A stretch of 64,000 nucleotides of DNA. It comes from Stenopsyche tienmushanensis (lineage: Eukaryota > Arthropoda > Insecta > Trichoptera > Stenopsychidae). A program made the position numbers and the translations under genes. Within the stretch, counting starts at the first letter, position 1. Every line of letters begins with the position of its first letter. The notes under the pieces were generated by a model. The model was not told the origin of the DNA. It saw only the letters and a program-made list of their open reading frames with translations, and searched no databases. This document shows positions 25,138 through 36,013 of the stretch, piece by piece. The stretch lies in NCBI GenBank assembly GCA_008973525.1, contig WACJ01000057.1:992001-1056000 (forward strand). The letters run 5' to 3'.

Positions 25138-25317
25138 TTTCCAAGCGTTCAGATTTCGGCAAGAATATCTCGATTTAGTAGTCTTTAATATGCTGGTGAG
25201 GTGTACGATTTCTGTTAGATAAAAATTTCAATTCCGAATTTTTCGGGATCACGTTTACTAATCCCGGGATTCATGAGCACCTAAAACTGTTCGAGATCCC
25301 CAGATTGGATTCCTTAG

Positions 25318-25670
25318 CGCGCTACTGCACGGGTCCGTTCTTCTATCGGGCTGTGATGCTGCTGGACGAATGGATGGGAATACGAAGGGTGTCGAATGGA
25401 AAGACTCTCTTCGCAAGATAAATATTTATTCCGCACTACAGATAGAGAGACAGAGAGGTCTGGCTGCAGGAGGGACGACCTCCCGCAGCCAAGGCCAACC
25501 GACGACTTTCCCGACTCCCGCTTCCTGCGCGTCACTACCCAACCGGTAACGATGCACGCGCAAGAAGCGATCGGTCGGTAAGCAGGTGCAATGTCTCCGC
25601 AGGGCCACAAGAGATGGCGCTGTTAAAATAACACATTGCACCTGAAGAGAAATGGAAGATGTCGCTACTA
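25318..25670 (-). mobile_element. LTR-like GC-rich repeat, copy 1
   Basis: Inverse match to 30048-30254. On the minus strand: AGCGACATCTTCC, TGCAATGTGTTATTTTAACA, GCGCCATCTC, GGTTGGCCTTGGCTGCGGGA, CTGCAGCCAGA, then GAATAAATATTTA and GAACGGACCCGTGC. The size, the AATAAA and the isolated copies suggest solo LTRs, but I see no adjoining gag-pol, primer site or target duplication. Confidence 0.4.
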
Positions 25671-25919
25671 CGTAGGGATGATAAATCGCTCACGCTACAG
25701 TACGCTCTAATGTAAATCCACTTTTCCGTAAGCTCAGCAGCAGTATATAACAAGCTTGATAATGAACCAAGCTTAATAAATTAACCTTAAAACTGTTTAT
25801 AGCATATCAATATTCATTATTTTCTTCGAAATATTTCTTAATGTTCAGCTTGCATGTTATCTGCATTCTGTTGTTCAGCTTTTTTGCCAATTAATGTGTT
25901 GCGAAAATAAAAAGGACAG

Positions 25920-26103
25920 GATTACCGTGCAAGCCTGCCAGTTTATTTCTAAATAAGTAGATTTTGCAAATGAGTGGTGATACTCGGCTTATGACGCGAC
26001 TCCAGAATAGTCAAAAATGAATAACAAAATTGGTCAACGATAAGAATGATGCGAGTATCTTAATTTTAAAAACAAACGCCTGCTCTCAAGACAACACGAA
26101 CAA
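25920..26103 (+). repeat. Unclassified direct repeat, copy 2
   Basis: Same-orientation match to 21233-21416 over about 180 bp, with scattered substitutions and one or two short indels. Confidence 0.65.
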
Positions 26104-27023
26104 AAGTTGTCTTGTCTTTGTTGAAAGAACTTCTTATATTTTTCTTAATTTTATTTCGATTTAATGCAATACAAAATAATCGAAAACTATATTAACATTG
26201 TACTGTCCGGATCCACGTTTTCGCGTGTTAGCACTTTGGCACTGGTCAGATTTTTGTGTTATCCTGTTATCATGCAAAAAAGCGGGCACGAACCGTAAAG
26301 AGTTAATTAATTAGCTACATCATTTACAGATTTATGTGTTTCTCTGTCTGAAAATAAACATCAAGCTTACCGAGTACATTTAGTAAGTATCAAATACCGA
26401 GTTGGGGATTACACGAAAATCCTCAAAAAGTAATCTCGCATGAAAGCTCGAGTAAAATAGTTGAAAACGTAGCAAATCTGGGCTTATGGAAAAAATCAAC
26501 GAGCGCATTAACTGAAGAAGTTGTGATAAAAAGTAGCACTTTAGGCTATATTTTCAAAGGACGAATGTTTTCATTCCAAATCCGACGTATTACCAAGCTG
26601 ACATTATTAATGGATTTATTAAATTTATTTCTATATTAATGAATAAGCAGGCTTAAAAAAATAATCATGAACATTCATATCAAAATGAAACTCGGACAGC
26701 CAGCAGTACTGTGTATTTTTTCACATTTTAGAAATCATTTTCATACAGCATAAATTGCTCGCGGAACTCATTGATTTAAATTAATAAAATATTAGCACAA
26801 ATAATTGCTCATATCCCCCCCATTACTTAATCATATCAAATTTCTATAGATCGCATTCAAAATTCTATGGCGTATCGCGCTTAAAATTGATAAGATAAGA
26901 TGGAAAACCAAGATTCTATTATGATTCATTTGCGGGTGATCTGAAACGTGAGATTAGTAATGAAATGAAAAATCGATCATATATCATGAGCTATTAAACG
27001 TGCTAATATTGTTCCAATCGACC
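26104..27023. other. No gene seen
   Basis: AT-rich single-copy sequence; no coding signal recognised. Confidence 0.4.
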
Positions 27024-27736
27024 TGTTGATGAGTAATCGCGCATATGTGCGTTCGAACTCGAATGATACAGAAAGAGCATTCTCGCACATTGAGTGCGGA
27101 GATTAATTAATCGCTGTAATGCTGTAAAGGTACCCCTACACGTCTAAATATCCTCAAACATTTAAGAGATGACAAAATAAATCATAATAAATAGTAGAGA
27201 GCCACAAAAATCAATTACAGTCCAACTTCTTTCTGTGCGACTTTTTTTGTGCGATTTCGAAGTTATGCGGTTTTTTTTAAAGCTTTTTTTATTTCATAAA
27301 GAGTATATATCGAAATATTTTGGATAAAACAGGAAACAAAATCATCAACACTAACCTAAATTTGGAAAAATTATAATTTGGGACTGTGTAAATCATATTC
27401 CATCTGTTATCACTGAATTACGACCACGCCCTTTATTCTAGTTTAGATTTTTGAAAAAACAGATTTCATTTTTTGTATAACAACAAATCTATTATTTTGT
27501 TAATAACACTTAAGTCACACATGTATATTGTTTATTTGAAATTAACGAATATTTAATGCTATCAACAGTGTTGTGGTTAATTTATTGACATACAAGCTTG
27601 ACTTGTGCTGTGCGGTCATGAAATAAAATAATGTGCGGATGGAAAAATGGATTTATGTGGTTGATAAGTGGTGAACATGCAAATATAGCATCTATATTTG
27701 ACTCTGTTTAAAATTAGTTCACTGATTAAAGGGTTA
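27024..27736 (+). mobile_element. PB-M element interrupted by a GCG-M element
   Basis: The left half begins GACCTGTTGATGAGTAATCG and carries GAGCATTCTCGCACATTGAG and AAAGGTACCCCTACACGTCT. The right half resumes at about 27481 with TCTATTATTTTGTTAATAAC and ends TTCACTGATTAAAGGGTTAA. The interruption at 27218-27480 is GCG-M sequence, so GCG-M inserted after PB-M. Confidence 0.75.
27218..27480 (+). mobile_element. GCG-M element nested in PB-M
   Basis: Starts CCAACTTCTTTCTGTGCGAC and contains TGCGATTTCGAAGTTATGCG and TTTGGGACTGTGTAAATCAT, as in 21872-22350. The right border is placed where PB-M homology resumes, so it is approximate. Confidence 0.65.
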
Positions 27737-28121
27737 AGCCGAATCGACCCAAACTGGTGGCCTTATATTATGTTGTCCCATAAGTTTCTTTCGTTTTCAT
27801 ATTGAGAAAAAATAAACAATAATTAGTGTTACATCAAAATTTATTGAATAATATATGATCCATTCTGTTCTATTACCTTTCTCGGTCTCTCCAGAAGCCT
27901 CATAATGCCTTCTTGCCAAAATTTCCCAGGTTTGTTGGCAAAATATTGATCAAGGTACATTTTTATATCATTTTTTGAATTGAAATATTTACCACGTAAA
28001 GAGTTTTTTAAAGAAAGAAAGAAATAATAATCTGAAAGGGCAATGGCGTTATCGTGATGTAAATCAACGCCTCGTCTGTTCTATAATTCTGGCTGTTTTC
28101 TGACAATTGCATCCTTTAGAT

Positions 28122-28611
28122 CAGGGGTGGCCAACCCGCGGTCACCGCGACCGTTTGACTGTTTGTAAAATTTAAATAACGCATCTGATTAGTCTTCTTA
28201 GCAAACCTTCGTTTTGTAATGAAATTTCGTAATCACTTTGTAGGCATGTTTGAGTATGGCATCTGATCGCGAAGTGCTCATTCGTCATGTCGGTGGTCCG
28301 AAAAGCGGACCGGTTGGACACACAGACCTTATGGCCACTCCGTTCTCTTTCAATTTTTTTTTAAATTGGAGGGGGAGGCGCAAGCTAGATACTTGCCACG
28401 GGCGCTTCATACCTCCCTCGTTACGGCTCTGACGTTGAGTATCATTATTATTATATTATCTATGTATACATTTAAGAATAATAGTAAACCCAATGATAAC
28501 AACTCATTATGTTTCAATTTTACTCCAAAAAATGTCTATAGTATATCTAAATCTAATATGGGGATATATAATTTTATATGCGGCCCGCGGAGTTTGGGTT
28601 GGCCACCCCTG
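28122..28611 (+). mobile_element. hAT-W non-autonomous element inside mariner A
   Basis: The termini are CAGGGGTGGCCAACCCGCGG and, inverted, GGGTTGGCCACCCCTG. Flanks are CTTTAGAT (28114-28121) and TTTTAGAT (28612-28619), an 8 bp duplication with one mismatch, as expected for hAT. The interior has the MASDREVLIRH...GPVGHT fragment found at 1.0, 10.0 and 45.7 kb. It also holds a piece of a hAT-Z end (CTTGCCACGGGCGCTTCATA, GTTACGGCTCTGACG) at about 28390-28433. No intact transposase. Confidence 0.9.
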
Positions 28612-28619
28612 TTTTAGAT

Positions 28620-28911
28620 TGTCTAGTTGGAAACAATATTTTGTTGAATTGATCGTTTCACCTTGCTGAAGTAGCTCATAATAAACTACCCCCTTCCAGT
28701 TGCACCAAATGCATAGCAAAACTTTTTTTGGATGTAGGCGAGGCTTAGCTACAGTTAAAGCTTCTGTACCCTTGGTCCAAGACCGTTTACGTTGGATATT
28801 CTTATAGAGTATCCAACTTTCATCTCCAGTGATAAATCTCTTCAAAAAAGGTTGGCTATTATGTCGCTGGAGAAGAAGATCGCATGTTGAAATACGCTGA
28901 AGTTTCTTCAA
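28620..28911 (-). pseudogene. Mariner transposase fragment (copy A)
   Basis: The minus-strand frame encodes LQRISTCDLLLQRH, FITGDESWILYKN and VLLCIWCNWKGVVYYELLQQ, all diagnostic of the mariner catalytic region (DD34D transposases that cut and paste the element at TA). The first catalytic aspartate (TGDESW) is kept. The second normally lies in WWDWKG and here reads CNWKG, so Asp is replaced by Asn at 28699-28701. Copies B and C still have WWDW. The frame then runs into the hAT insertion. There is no N-terminal DNA-binding region and no third aspartate, so it is not functional. Confidence 0.9.
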
Positions 28912-28968
28912 CTATGGCTATAATTAGATCTGTGTTCATTTGCGAAAAAAACTTATGGGACAACCTAA

Positions 28969-30047
28969 TATATTACATTACACATACGCGATGCGTAAAT
29001 CTGTGTTTAAAGTCGTTTTTTGTGGAAAGTTTAGGAAAGAATAGTCGATTTCCAGGGCATTTAACACGCTGTGCACGGGCGGAGTAATAACGCAAATTGC
29101 ATAAAAGCTGCGGCCGTCTTATCGCACGGTTGATTGATCATGAGTCGGTGAATAGTAGCCGGAGAGCTTAATTAATTACCCGGTTTTTCAGTGAATAATT
29201 ATCCATGTGAGCGGAGACAAGCCGCCGCGTGTTTGAACAACGGCTGTGAACGCCTACCGAAACGCGAACCGGTTTATGCGCCCAATATATACGGCTCTGG
29301 ACTCACTACTGTTCTAGTAAAGCCAGACAATGCCTAAAAGCCTTCGCGAGAAACTATTTATACGCTAATTTAGGCGTGCATTACCCAAGAAGAATAATTG
29401 AATTTATGGATTTTGTGTCTGGGCCTCGTGTACTGCTAACAACCCGTTTGGACATTGTAAGTTCTAGAATCTAGATCTTATCTCGCGTGTACTATTTTGT
29501 GCATTTTTATCACACTGTGGCTACTGGCTTCTATGAATTGTGCTTACGGAGAAGTGCTAAATATTATTTTTAATGATTCATTTTCAAAGCCTGTATGCTA
29601 GTCTTAGTATGAAATACTATATACTCCATTAATATATTAGTTTTACAGAATCGTCCTGAAATTAATTAGTCGTCCAACTATACAACAATTAAATTAATTA
29701 ATTAATTAATTGTTCATTTTCGAATTACATAGTTTGAAATCACTGTCATCTGATTAATTTTAAATAGATTATTTGCCAATTATTTAATTTAATTATCATG
29801 TTTACCAATTCGTCTTCATTAAAAACACGTCCCAGCATCAATTCATCAATTTCGGAAACAGCTAAATCATCGAATCCTTCACCTTCTATTACATGCGCTT
29901 AGTTAGCAATCTGGTTTGATTCAACTATACATGTGTTGAAACCTTGATGTATTTACTCATTAAATTAAGGGTTGTGTAGCGTGGACGATTTACCATCCCC
30001 ATGCAATAGCGCTGTAAGTCTGAGCAGATTTAATTCGCCCGATTAAC
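28969..30047. other. No gene seen
   Basis: Single-copy sequence with a moderately GC-rich stretch at 29040-29340. A simple AATT repeat lies at 29690-29712. No coding signal recognised. Confidence 0.4.
29690..29712. repeat. (AATT)n simple repeat
   Basis: Short run of tandem AATT units. Confidence 0.9.
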
Positions 30048-30254
30048 AGCGACATCTTCCGTCTCTCTTTAGGCGCAATGTGTTTTTTTAACAGCGCCAT
30101 ATTCTGTTTAAATCCGGGGGAGCCGTTGGTTGGCCTTGGCTGCGGGAGGACGTCCTTCCTGCAGCCAGATCTATCTCTCTCGTGCTGAATAAAAAGTTAC
30201 CCTAAGAAGAGAGGCCACACATGATCCGAAAGAAGAACGAACCCGTGCGTTAGC
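30048..30254 (+). mobile_element. LTR-like GC-rich repeat, copy 2
   Basis: CAGCGACATCTTCCGTCTCT, GCGCAATGTGTTTTTTTAAC, GGTTGGCCTTGGCTGCGGGA, CTGCAGCCAGATC, a GAATAAAAAG polyadenylation-like signal and GAACGAACCCGTGCG. Inverse partner at 25318-25670; the middle is shorter here. Confidence 0.4.
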
Positions 30255-30289
30255 ATGGCCATCCCGATAAGCGTATCATGATTAGGCCG

Positions 30290-30375
30290 CTAGTGAGGAA
30301 TCCCGCATATGCTGCGAACGGATTCAAGTGATACAGAAAGAGCATCCAAATTTCAAGCTTCAATAAATGCATCCT
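30290..30375 (+). mobile_element. PB-M fragments
   Basis: CCGCATATGCTGCGAACGGA, AAGTGATACAGAAAGAGCAT and TTTCAAGCTTCAATAAATGC are PB-M pieces joined with the middle missing. Confidence 0.5.
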
Positions 30376-31702
30376 TTTGTTAATTATTATTTATTATTAA
30401 TTTGTATAATTAATCAAATATTGCAATATTAAGTACATGTAATTTATAATACAGTTGTTTTTGATTGATATTTCACAACATTTTTTCCCCAATCTGAATA
30501 CGAACCCAAAACTTTATAACAAGAATCCAGAAGCCAAACCCACTATACAAATGTTTGGTCTATGAATATTCTCAAATGTAAATATATTGGTCACCCCAGA
30601 AGATAGAATGCCATTGTTCTTCGTACACGTTTCCAACGACCGATATCTCTGACCAAATCTCTAGTCGTCCACCAAATCCTAATTTAATATTATTTATGCT
30701 GACACCATTTAGTATTTTTATACGTTAACACTTATAGTACGAGCTCATTATTCACGTACATACGGCGCAGCGGACATCTGTACATAAATTATTTAAATAA
30801 TATGGAAATCCTATTCAGTGTGAAACTACCGCAAAGCCCTGATACGAGGGCATTTAAGGAAAGGCATTTTATAGGAAAGACATTCACCTCCCATCCACTT
30901 GTTAACACCGAAGTTAACTTCTTTTAATGTCTTCGGCCATTACCTATACTGGAGCGATTGAGTGACAATGCGTGTTTGCACGTAAACGTTTCATACAAAC
31001 CGATTGCAAGAAGAGCGCTTCTTTCTTATTCTAGGAAGACTAATTGTTCAGGACATGCATTTAGTTCTTGCCATGTTGACATCTCAACAATTAAGCTCTT
31101 TCAGTCATTGACTTTCATGCGATTGACCACAGTTTTTACTGAGTTTAATTGATGTATTCTACGCGGCCAGTCGGAGTTATGTTCTTTTAATGGGGGTCTA
31201 ATTTTTTCTTAATTTCTAACAGTATTTAGGCTCGCAATTCGAAAAAAAATGTTAATTATTATTATAAATTGACCCCAAACCCACGGGAGGCACCATATGG
31301 CGTCATTCCGTGCGACCGCGGGAACACCTATCCGTTTCTTATGGTTTTATGGCCATTTACAACATATGATTACTGTTAGGATTCGTTCCATGAAATTGGG
31401 CGATTCTTGGGAGAATTAAATTTCGGAATTGAGTCAATATCGCTGTGCTTGGGAAACCAGTATTCTATACATGTGTATTTCTAATTCAAAAATTCACAAA
31501 AACCACCCTTGATACGCAAACAAAGGGTTAAAATGAGCGTTTCTCAGTAAACTGGGCAAATCATCTCAAAAACACATTTTTGCTTATTGATCAAATACAC
31601 CTGATAAATATATATATATATACCTAGTTAATATAAAACCAAAGACGAACCAAAAATATTTCCATTACTTCAGGAAATATTGAGTATTTCCTAAAAAATA
31701 TG

Positions 31703-31928
31703 CAGGGGACTGTTGTCTATGTCAAGGGATTGGGTATTTAAATGAAAAATACGGTTGTGTATTTAAATTTCAAATTGGTGAATCAAATTTGTGGCATACT
31801 CTATTCCCTTTCAAAAGTACATATATTTGAATTAGGATTTTACTAACGTAGAGCTCTAGAAATGTACCATGGATTTGATCGATTAATCTAAAGCAACTAT
31901 ATGGCTTTGGTCACACATCAGGGAACTG
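31703..31928 (+). repeat. DR-el repeat copy 2
   Basis: Begins CAGGGGACTGTTGTCTATGT and ends CACATCAGGGAACTG. The same CAGGGNACTG string is at both ends in the same orientation, not inverted. Confidence 0.6.
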
Positions 31929-32686
31929 TTTTTGAGTATTATAAAAACGTTTTTCACATAATAAAGATTAACATTGATGCTTTGGATCAACAATGGATCG
32001 CATGGGTTGCTTGGAAGTTCCATCCAGCAGTGGATGTTACACGAATGCATCTATGTCTTTGATCTATTCTCGCCACGGATTTCTTTCAAGGGCAGTATTC
32101 AGAATCGTAATCCAGGGAGGCATTCTTTGAACCCTAACGGGGTTAGAAATCAAAAATTCGTCGGCGGCGACAGGTAGCGAGCCTGTGAAACTTCACATAC
32201 CTGCGTCCAGGGTATGAACCCTCGGCTTATGTAATATTTAAATGAGTCGCCCTTTGTCTCTGGCATGTGTAAACTGCGTACACTTCCGCCAGAACTAATG
32301 GAAAAATGCACTCTCATACCAGCAATGTGTTTTTGTGCTACCGGTGCTACTAACGCCGTCATGCTATCACTCAATTGGACAGCCACGTCAATGCAATGCA
32401 ATGATTGAACATCGATCGCGAATCGCAGTGGCTTTGTAGTCCACTGATATCCAACCCTCATATAATTTGTTCTAATAAATGTTTCTTATACTGAAATAAC
32501 TGATGATACAACATGTGTACCATAAACCGGACCCGCCTACCAACGTTCTTATCAAGATCACATCTGTTGATTTTAACACCACACGATGGAGTTAACAATC
32601 AGACTGGATTATGTACATGTTTATCAATTAATGACACATACCCTCATGTCACAATTTTCATCAGATATTGGTGGCTTTCATCGATT

Positions 32687-32915
32687 CTTGACTCTATAAT
32701 TAGTGAGTTGATTGTAAATCGCGTTAAACATAGATGCTATATTCGTGTGTCCACCGCTTATCGTCCATACAAATCCATTTTTCTCTTTGAAACGCGCAGC
32801 GTGATTGAAACTTGTATATCAATAAATGAACCTTAACACTTTTGATAGTATACAATATTCGCTTAATTCCACGCGTAAACATAAACAATACACATGTACG
32901 TATTCAAATTTTCAG
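32687..32915 (-). mobile_element. PB-M element, partial, minus strand
   Basis: From ATAATTAGTGAGTTGATTG through AACATAGATGCTATATTCGT, GCGCAGCGTGATTGAAACTT and AATAAATGAACCTTAACACT. The outer TTAA has decayed and the far half is replaced by GCG-M sequence at 32927. Confidence 0.65.
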
Positions 32916-32926
32916 ATGAGTTTTTT

Positions 32927-33050
32927 TAAACAGACACCATTTTGCATAAATATTTTTTATTTGACATTTTTATCTGAGGTAGGGACTGTAGCCACATTTC
33001 TATTAATTAAGATTTTATTTTCGTTTTATTATTTTAGATGATTAGAAGGG
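32927..33050 (+). mobile_element. GCG-M fragment
   Basis: TTTTTTAAACAGACACCATT, GAGGTAGGGACTGTAGCCAC and TTTTAGATGATTAG match, inverted, the outer region of the element at 61844-62330. Confidence 0.55.
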
Positions 33051-33102
33051 TTAGAATCGTGTCAACCAGAACATCCCTTTTTTCATCTCTCACACTTTAC
33101 CA

Positions 33103-33136
<34 letters not shown>
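33103..33136. repeat. (AT)n microsatellite
   Basis: Uninterrupted alternating AT run of about 17 units. Confidence 0.95.
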
Positions 33137-33140
<4 letters not shown>

Positions 33141-34402
33141 TTTAATTTTTTTTATTTTATTAATTTTAATTTTAATTACAGAATATTTTTGCGCGATGCA
33201 TGCAATAGTCGCGCATATCAAATTTATATATTTGACATTCTTGATTTACTGATTGCATTATCTGGATGTCTATAAATTGCTGCAATTGTTATATAGATAA
33301 GCTATTTTTGATACGAATATGACAGTCTGATTAATTTGCATGCATTTGATTCAAGGTGAACTTCTTAATATGAAATTAATATTATCAATTTAAATAAGAG
33401 TGTATTTCAATACTTACCATATTTGAATAGAAAGACAAGTCATAGATGATGATCATAAGAATAGCTTTTTGATGTTTTTTTTTTCCCAATTGATTGCAAA
33501 TCCATGTTTTTTGCCATTGATTTACACGGATGTATATTATTTTGTTTGCATGATGATATTACCACAAGACAAGTCCTATTTTTGTTAGCTTTAACTAATC
33601 GTTGTGTACATTACGAACTAGATCAAAGGACGATGCACCATTTTTGGGTTAATAGTTCCCCCGTTCAAAACTCAACAGTTGTTTTCGTACAAAAATAGTA
33701 CACACAGCTTGTTTGGTGGCTCCTTAATTTAATTGATGACTCTCATCAATCTTAGTTAAATCAACACTAAATCCTTGTTTACTCTTGCGTGGCCCTTGCG
33801 ACGAAAACTCACACCGAAAGGTTGCGCCCTCGAATGGCTCCCAACACATAATCGCTTCGGAATAAGGTCGCTTTTTTGATGTTGTCGCTTTTTCGATATT
33901 GTGGCAGCATCATTAGGGCCATCACGAGTGCTTTCATTCTTAACCTTGTCTTCTGGTTGATCTCGAGGCCGAAGCATAGGCCAATTGCATTAACCCGAGC
34001 ACTAAGCAGAGGGCGTACAATTGAACTCTATTGTGGCTCATTGATCTCCAACGTGTGGCTCTGATCTGCTTCTTCGGCGATCCATATGATATTTAATAAT
34101 GTCGTTATGCTCATTAATTGAAATGGCACGTGGGACGAATCACGAATTTTCCGAGAGCCTACATACACAATAAATCACCCGAACGAAAACACACATCTTT
34201 GGACCGAAGATTCTAATCGAGATGATGTTGTTCAATTAAAACACATTAAATTTGTCTGATAAACTCTATCATAATCGGTGACAATAGAATCTTTCATGTC
34301 TTGAGATAAGACAACATAATCTATCCATTGTAGATAATAAAACATACACTATGTATTCATTCATTAACGAAATTTTCAAAGGTATCCTTCTTAAATGTAC
34401 AT
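33137..34402. other. No gene seen
   Basis: Single-copy sequence. Short frames at 33504-33698 and 33756-33977 have no recognisable motif. Confidence 0.4.
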
Positions 34403-34790
34403 TTAAGCCGGCAATGAGTAATCGCGCATATGTGAGTTCAGAATTGAGTGCACATATGCGCGCATTCTCGTACATTGAGTGCGGAGATCAGTGAATCAGA
34501 TACGGAGACGAAGAGAGTATATTGCATCTCATCATACACTCGTACATCGATGGCAAAATCGTGCTGCAAAGGTACCCCTACACGTCTAAATATTCTCAAA
34601 TATCGATAAGACGAGAGACGATCAAATAAATTATAATAAATAGTATAAAGCCACATAAATCGATATAGCAAAGAAATGAACGAATATTTTATGCTATCAA
34701 CAGTGTTAAGGTTCATTTATTGATATACAAGCTTCAATCACGCTGCGCGGTTCTGAGAGAAAAGTGCATTTGTATCGACGGTAAGTGGTG
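34403..34790 (+). mobile_element. PB-M element, left part, interrupted by mariner B
   Basis: Starts with TTAA at 34403-34406, then CGGCAATGAGTAATCGCGCA, aligning with the TTAACCCGTTGATGAG end of other copies. It runs through AAGGTACCCCTACACGTCTA and TTCAATCACGCTGCGCGGTT to GGTAAGTGGTGGACAT. The missing right end resumes after the mariner at 36014 (GCATCTATGTTTAATTC). Confidence 0.75.
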
Positions 34791-34869
34791 GACATATTAT
34801 ATTATATGATCCATTCTGTTCTATTGCCTTTCTCCGTCTCTCCCAGTTTTTACCAGGTTTGTTGGCAAT

Positions 34870-35160
34870 ATTTTGTTGGATTGATCGTCTCACCTTGCTG
34901 AAGTAGTTCATAATAAACTACCCCCTTCCAGTCCCACCAAATGCATAGCAAAACTTTTTTTGGATGTAGGCCAGGTTTAACTACAGTTAAAGCTTCTGTA
35001 ACCTTGGTCCAAGACCGTTTACGTTAGATATTCTCATAGAGTATCCAACTTTCATCTCCAGTGACAAGTCTCTTCAAAAAAGGTTGGCTATTATGTCGTT
35101 GGAGAAGAAGATCGCATGTTGAAATACGCTGAAGTTTATTTGAGTCAGTCAGTTCATGAG
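34870..35160 (-). pseudogene. Mariner transposase catalytic-region fragment (copy B)
   Basis: The minus strand encodes RLVTGDESWILYEN and, further on, the W-W-D-W form of the second catalytic aspartate, which copy A has lost. Frame and length are broken. The fragment is separated from its N-terminal part by the hAT-Z insertion, and the third aspartate region is not visible. Not functional. Confidence 0.8.
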
Positions 35161-35184
35161 GAAACCACACATCTGAACGATTGA

Positions 35185-35852
35185 CAGGGCCGTAACTAGG
35201 GCGTGGCAAAGCAGGCGCCTGCCACGGGCGCAACTGGGCTTGGGGCGCAAAACGCAGGATACCGACCCGATTGAGAGAGTTGCACGTGGTTTTTATTTTA
35301 CTTTAACGTTCTACTCTAAATGCATTAACGCGTTAATTGACATAGCAGTATTATCACTTTGACGTACACAGCCGTCAAATTCCGTCATGCGTCAGCAGAT
35401 AATACTTGCTTTTTGCGCCGGATAAGTCTATGCATACCGTCTTCATGGACACTTTTGGACACAAATTTTATCTCAAATCGACGAAACTCATCAAAACGAA
35501 AACAAACTTAAGCAGCTAAGTCTGCGAAGACAATATGCATGGATTTATCTGCCGCAACAAGCATGTATTATCTGTTGACGGATGACGGTATTTGACGGTA
35601 AATGTGTGTCAATGGGTTAAATGAGATTATCTCGGAACTGCATTTTCAAAAACGACCTTGATGATTGTTGATTGGATATACCTAAAGCTTTAAGGTTTTT
35701 GCGTAAATAAATTACTTTTTGGGGATATGAAAGTTAAACAAAAATAAAATAAAAATTCAGATCAATAGAAAAAATCCGAAAATGAACAATGGGGGGGGGG
35801 GGTGCAATTTAGATTCTTGCCACGGGCGCATCATACCCTAGTTACGGCCCTG
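35185..35852 (+). mobile_element. hAT-Z complete non-autonomous element inside mariner B
   Basis: Termini CAGGGCCGTAACTAGGG and, inverted, CCCTAGTTACGGCCCTG, with further inverted similarity in the GCCACGGGCGCA blocks. It is flanked by a perfect 8 bp duplication ACGATTGA at 35177-35184 and 35853-35860. The 668 bp body has no transposase frame but includes a 12 bp G run at 35791-35802. Confidence 0.95.
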
Positions 35853-36013
35853 ACGATTGATGTAGCCCAATTTTGTCAGATGATTATGGACGAATGTTAG
35901 TGGAATTTCTAACTTGTTAGCTATTTCGCGAACAGTAAATCGCGGGTTTTCTTCAACCATGGCTCTGATTAGATCTGTGTTCATTTGCGAAAGAGACTTA
36001 TGGGACAACCTAA
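35838..36013 (-). pseudogene. Mariner transposase N-terminal fragment (copy B)
   Basis: The minus strand encodes LSQMNTDLIRAMVEENPRFT and REIANKLEIPLTFVHNHLTK, a helix-turn-helix DNA-binding segment typical of mariner transposase N-termini. It ends about where the hAT-Z target duplication begins, so the hAT insertion separates it from the catalytic fragment at 34870-35160. Confidence 0.85.

Larger units (their letters stand above)
27768..28968 (-). mobile_element. Mariner element A, internally deleted, split by a hAT insertion
   Basis: The ends are inverted: TTATGTTGTCCCATAAGTTT at the left and AAACTTATGGGACAACCTAA at the right, flanked by TA on both sides as expected for mariner. The transposase strand is minus. 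After removal of the 490 bp hAT element and one 8 bp target copy, about 700 bp remain, against roughly 1.3 kb for full-length mariner elements. It is therefore a non-autonomous deletion derivative. Sister copies lie at 34791-36013 and 42098-42792. Confidence 0.9.
34791..36013 (-). mobile_element. Mariner element B, left-truncated, split by a hAT-Z insertion
   Basis: The right end keeps AGACTTATGGGACAACCTAA followed by TA. The left inverted repeat is missing, and homology begins at ATATGATCCATTCTGTTCTA. Internal sequence includes the transposase fragment and, near the right end, N-terminal transposase sequence. The element lies between two parts of a PB-M copy and contains a complete hAT-Z element. 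Confidence 0.85.

Noticed and set aside
32150..32461. 103-codon minus-strand frame
   Set aside because: No family resemblance and no supporting context.
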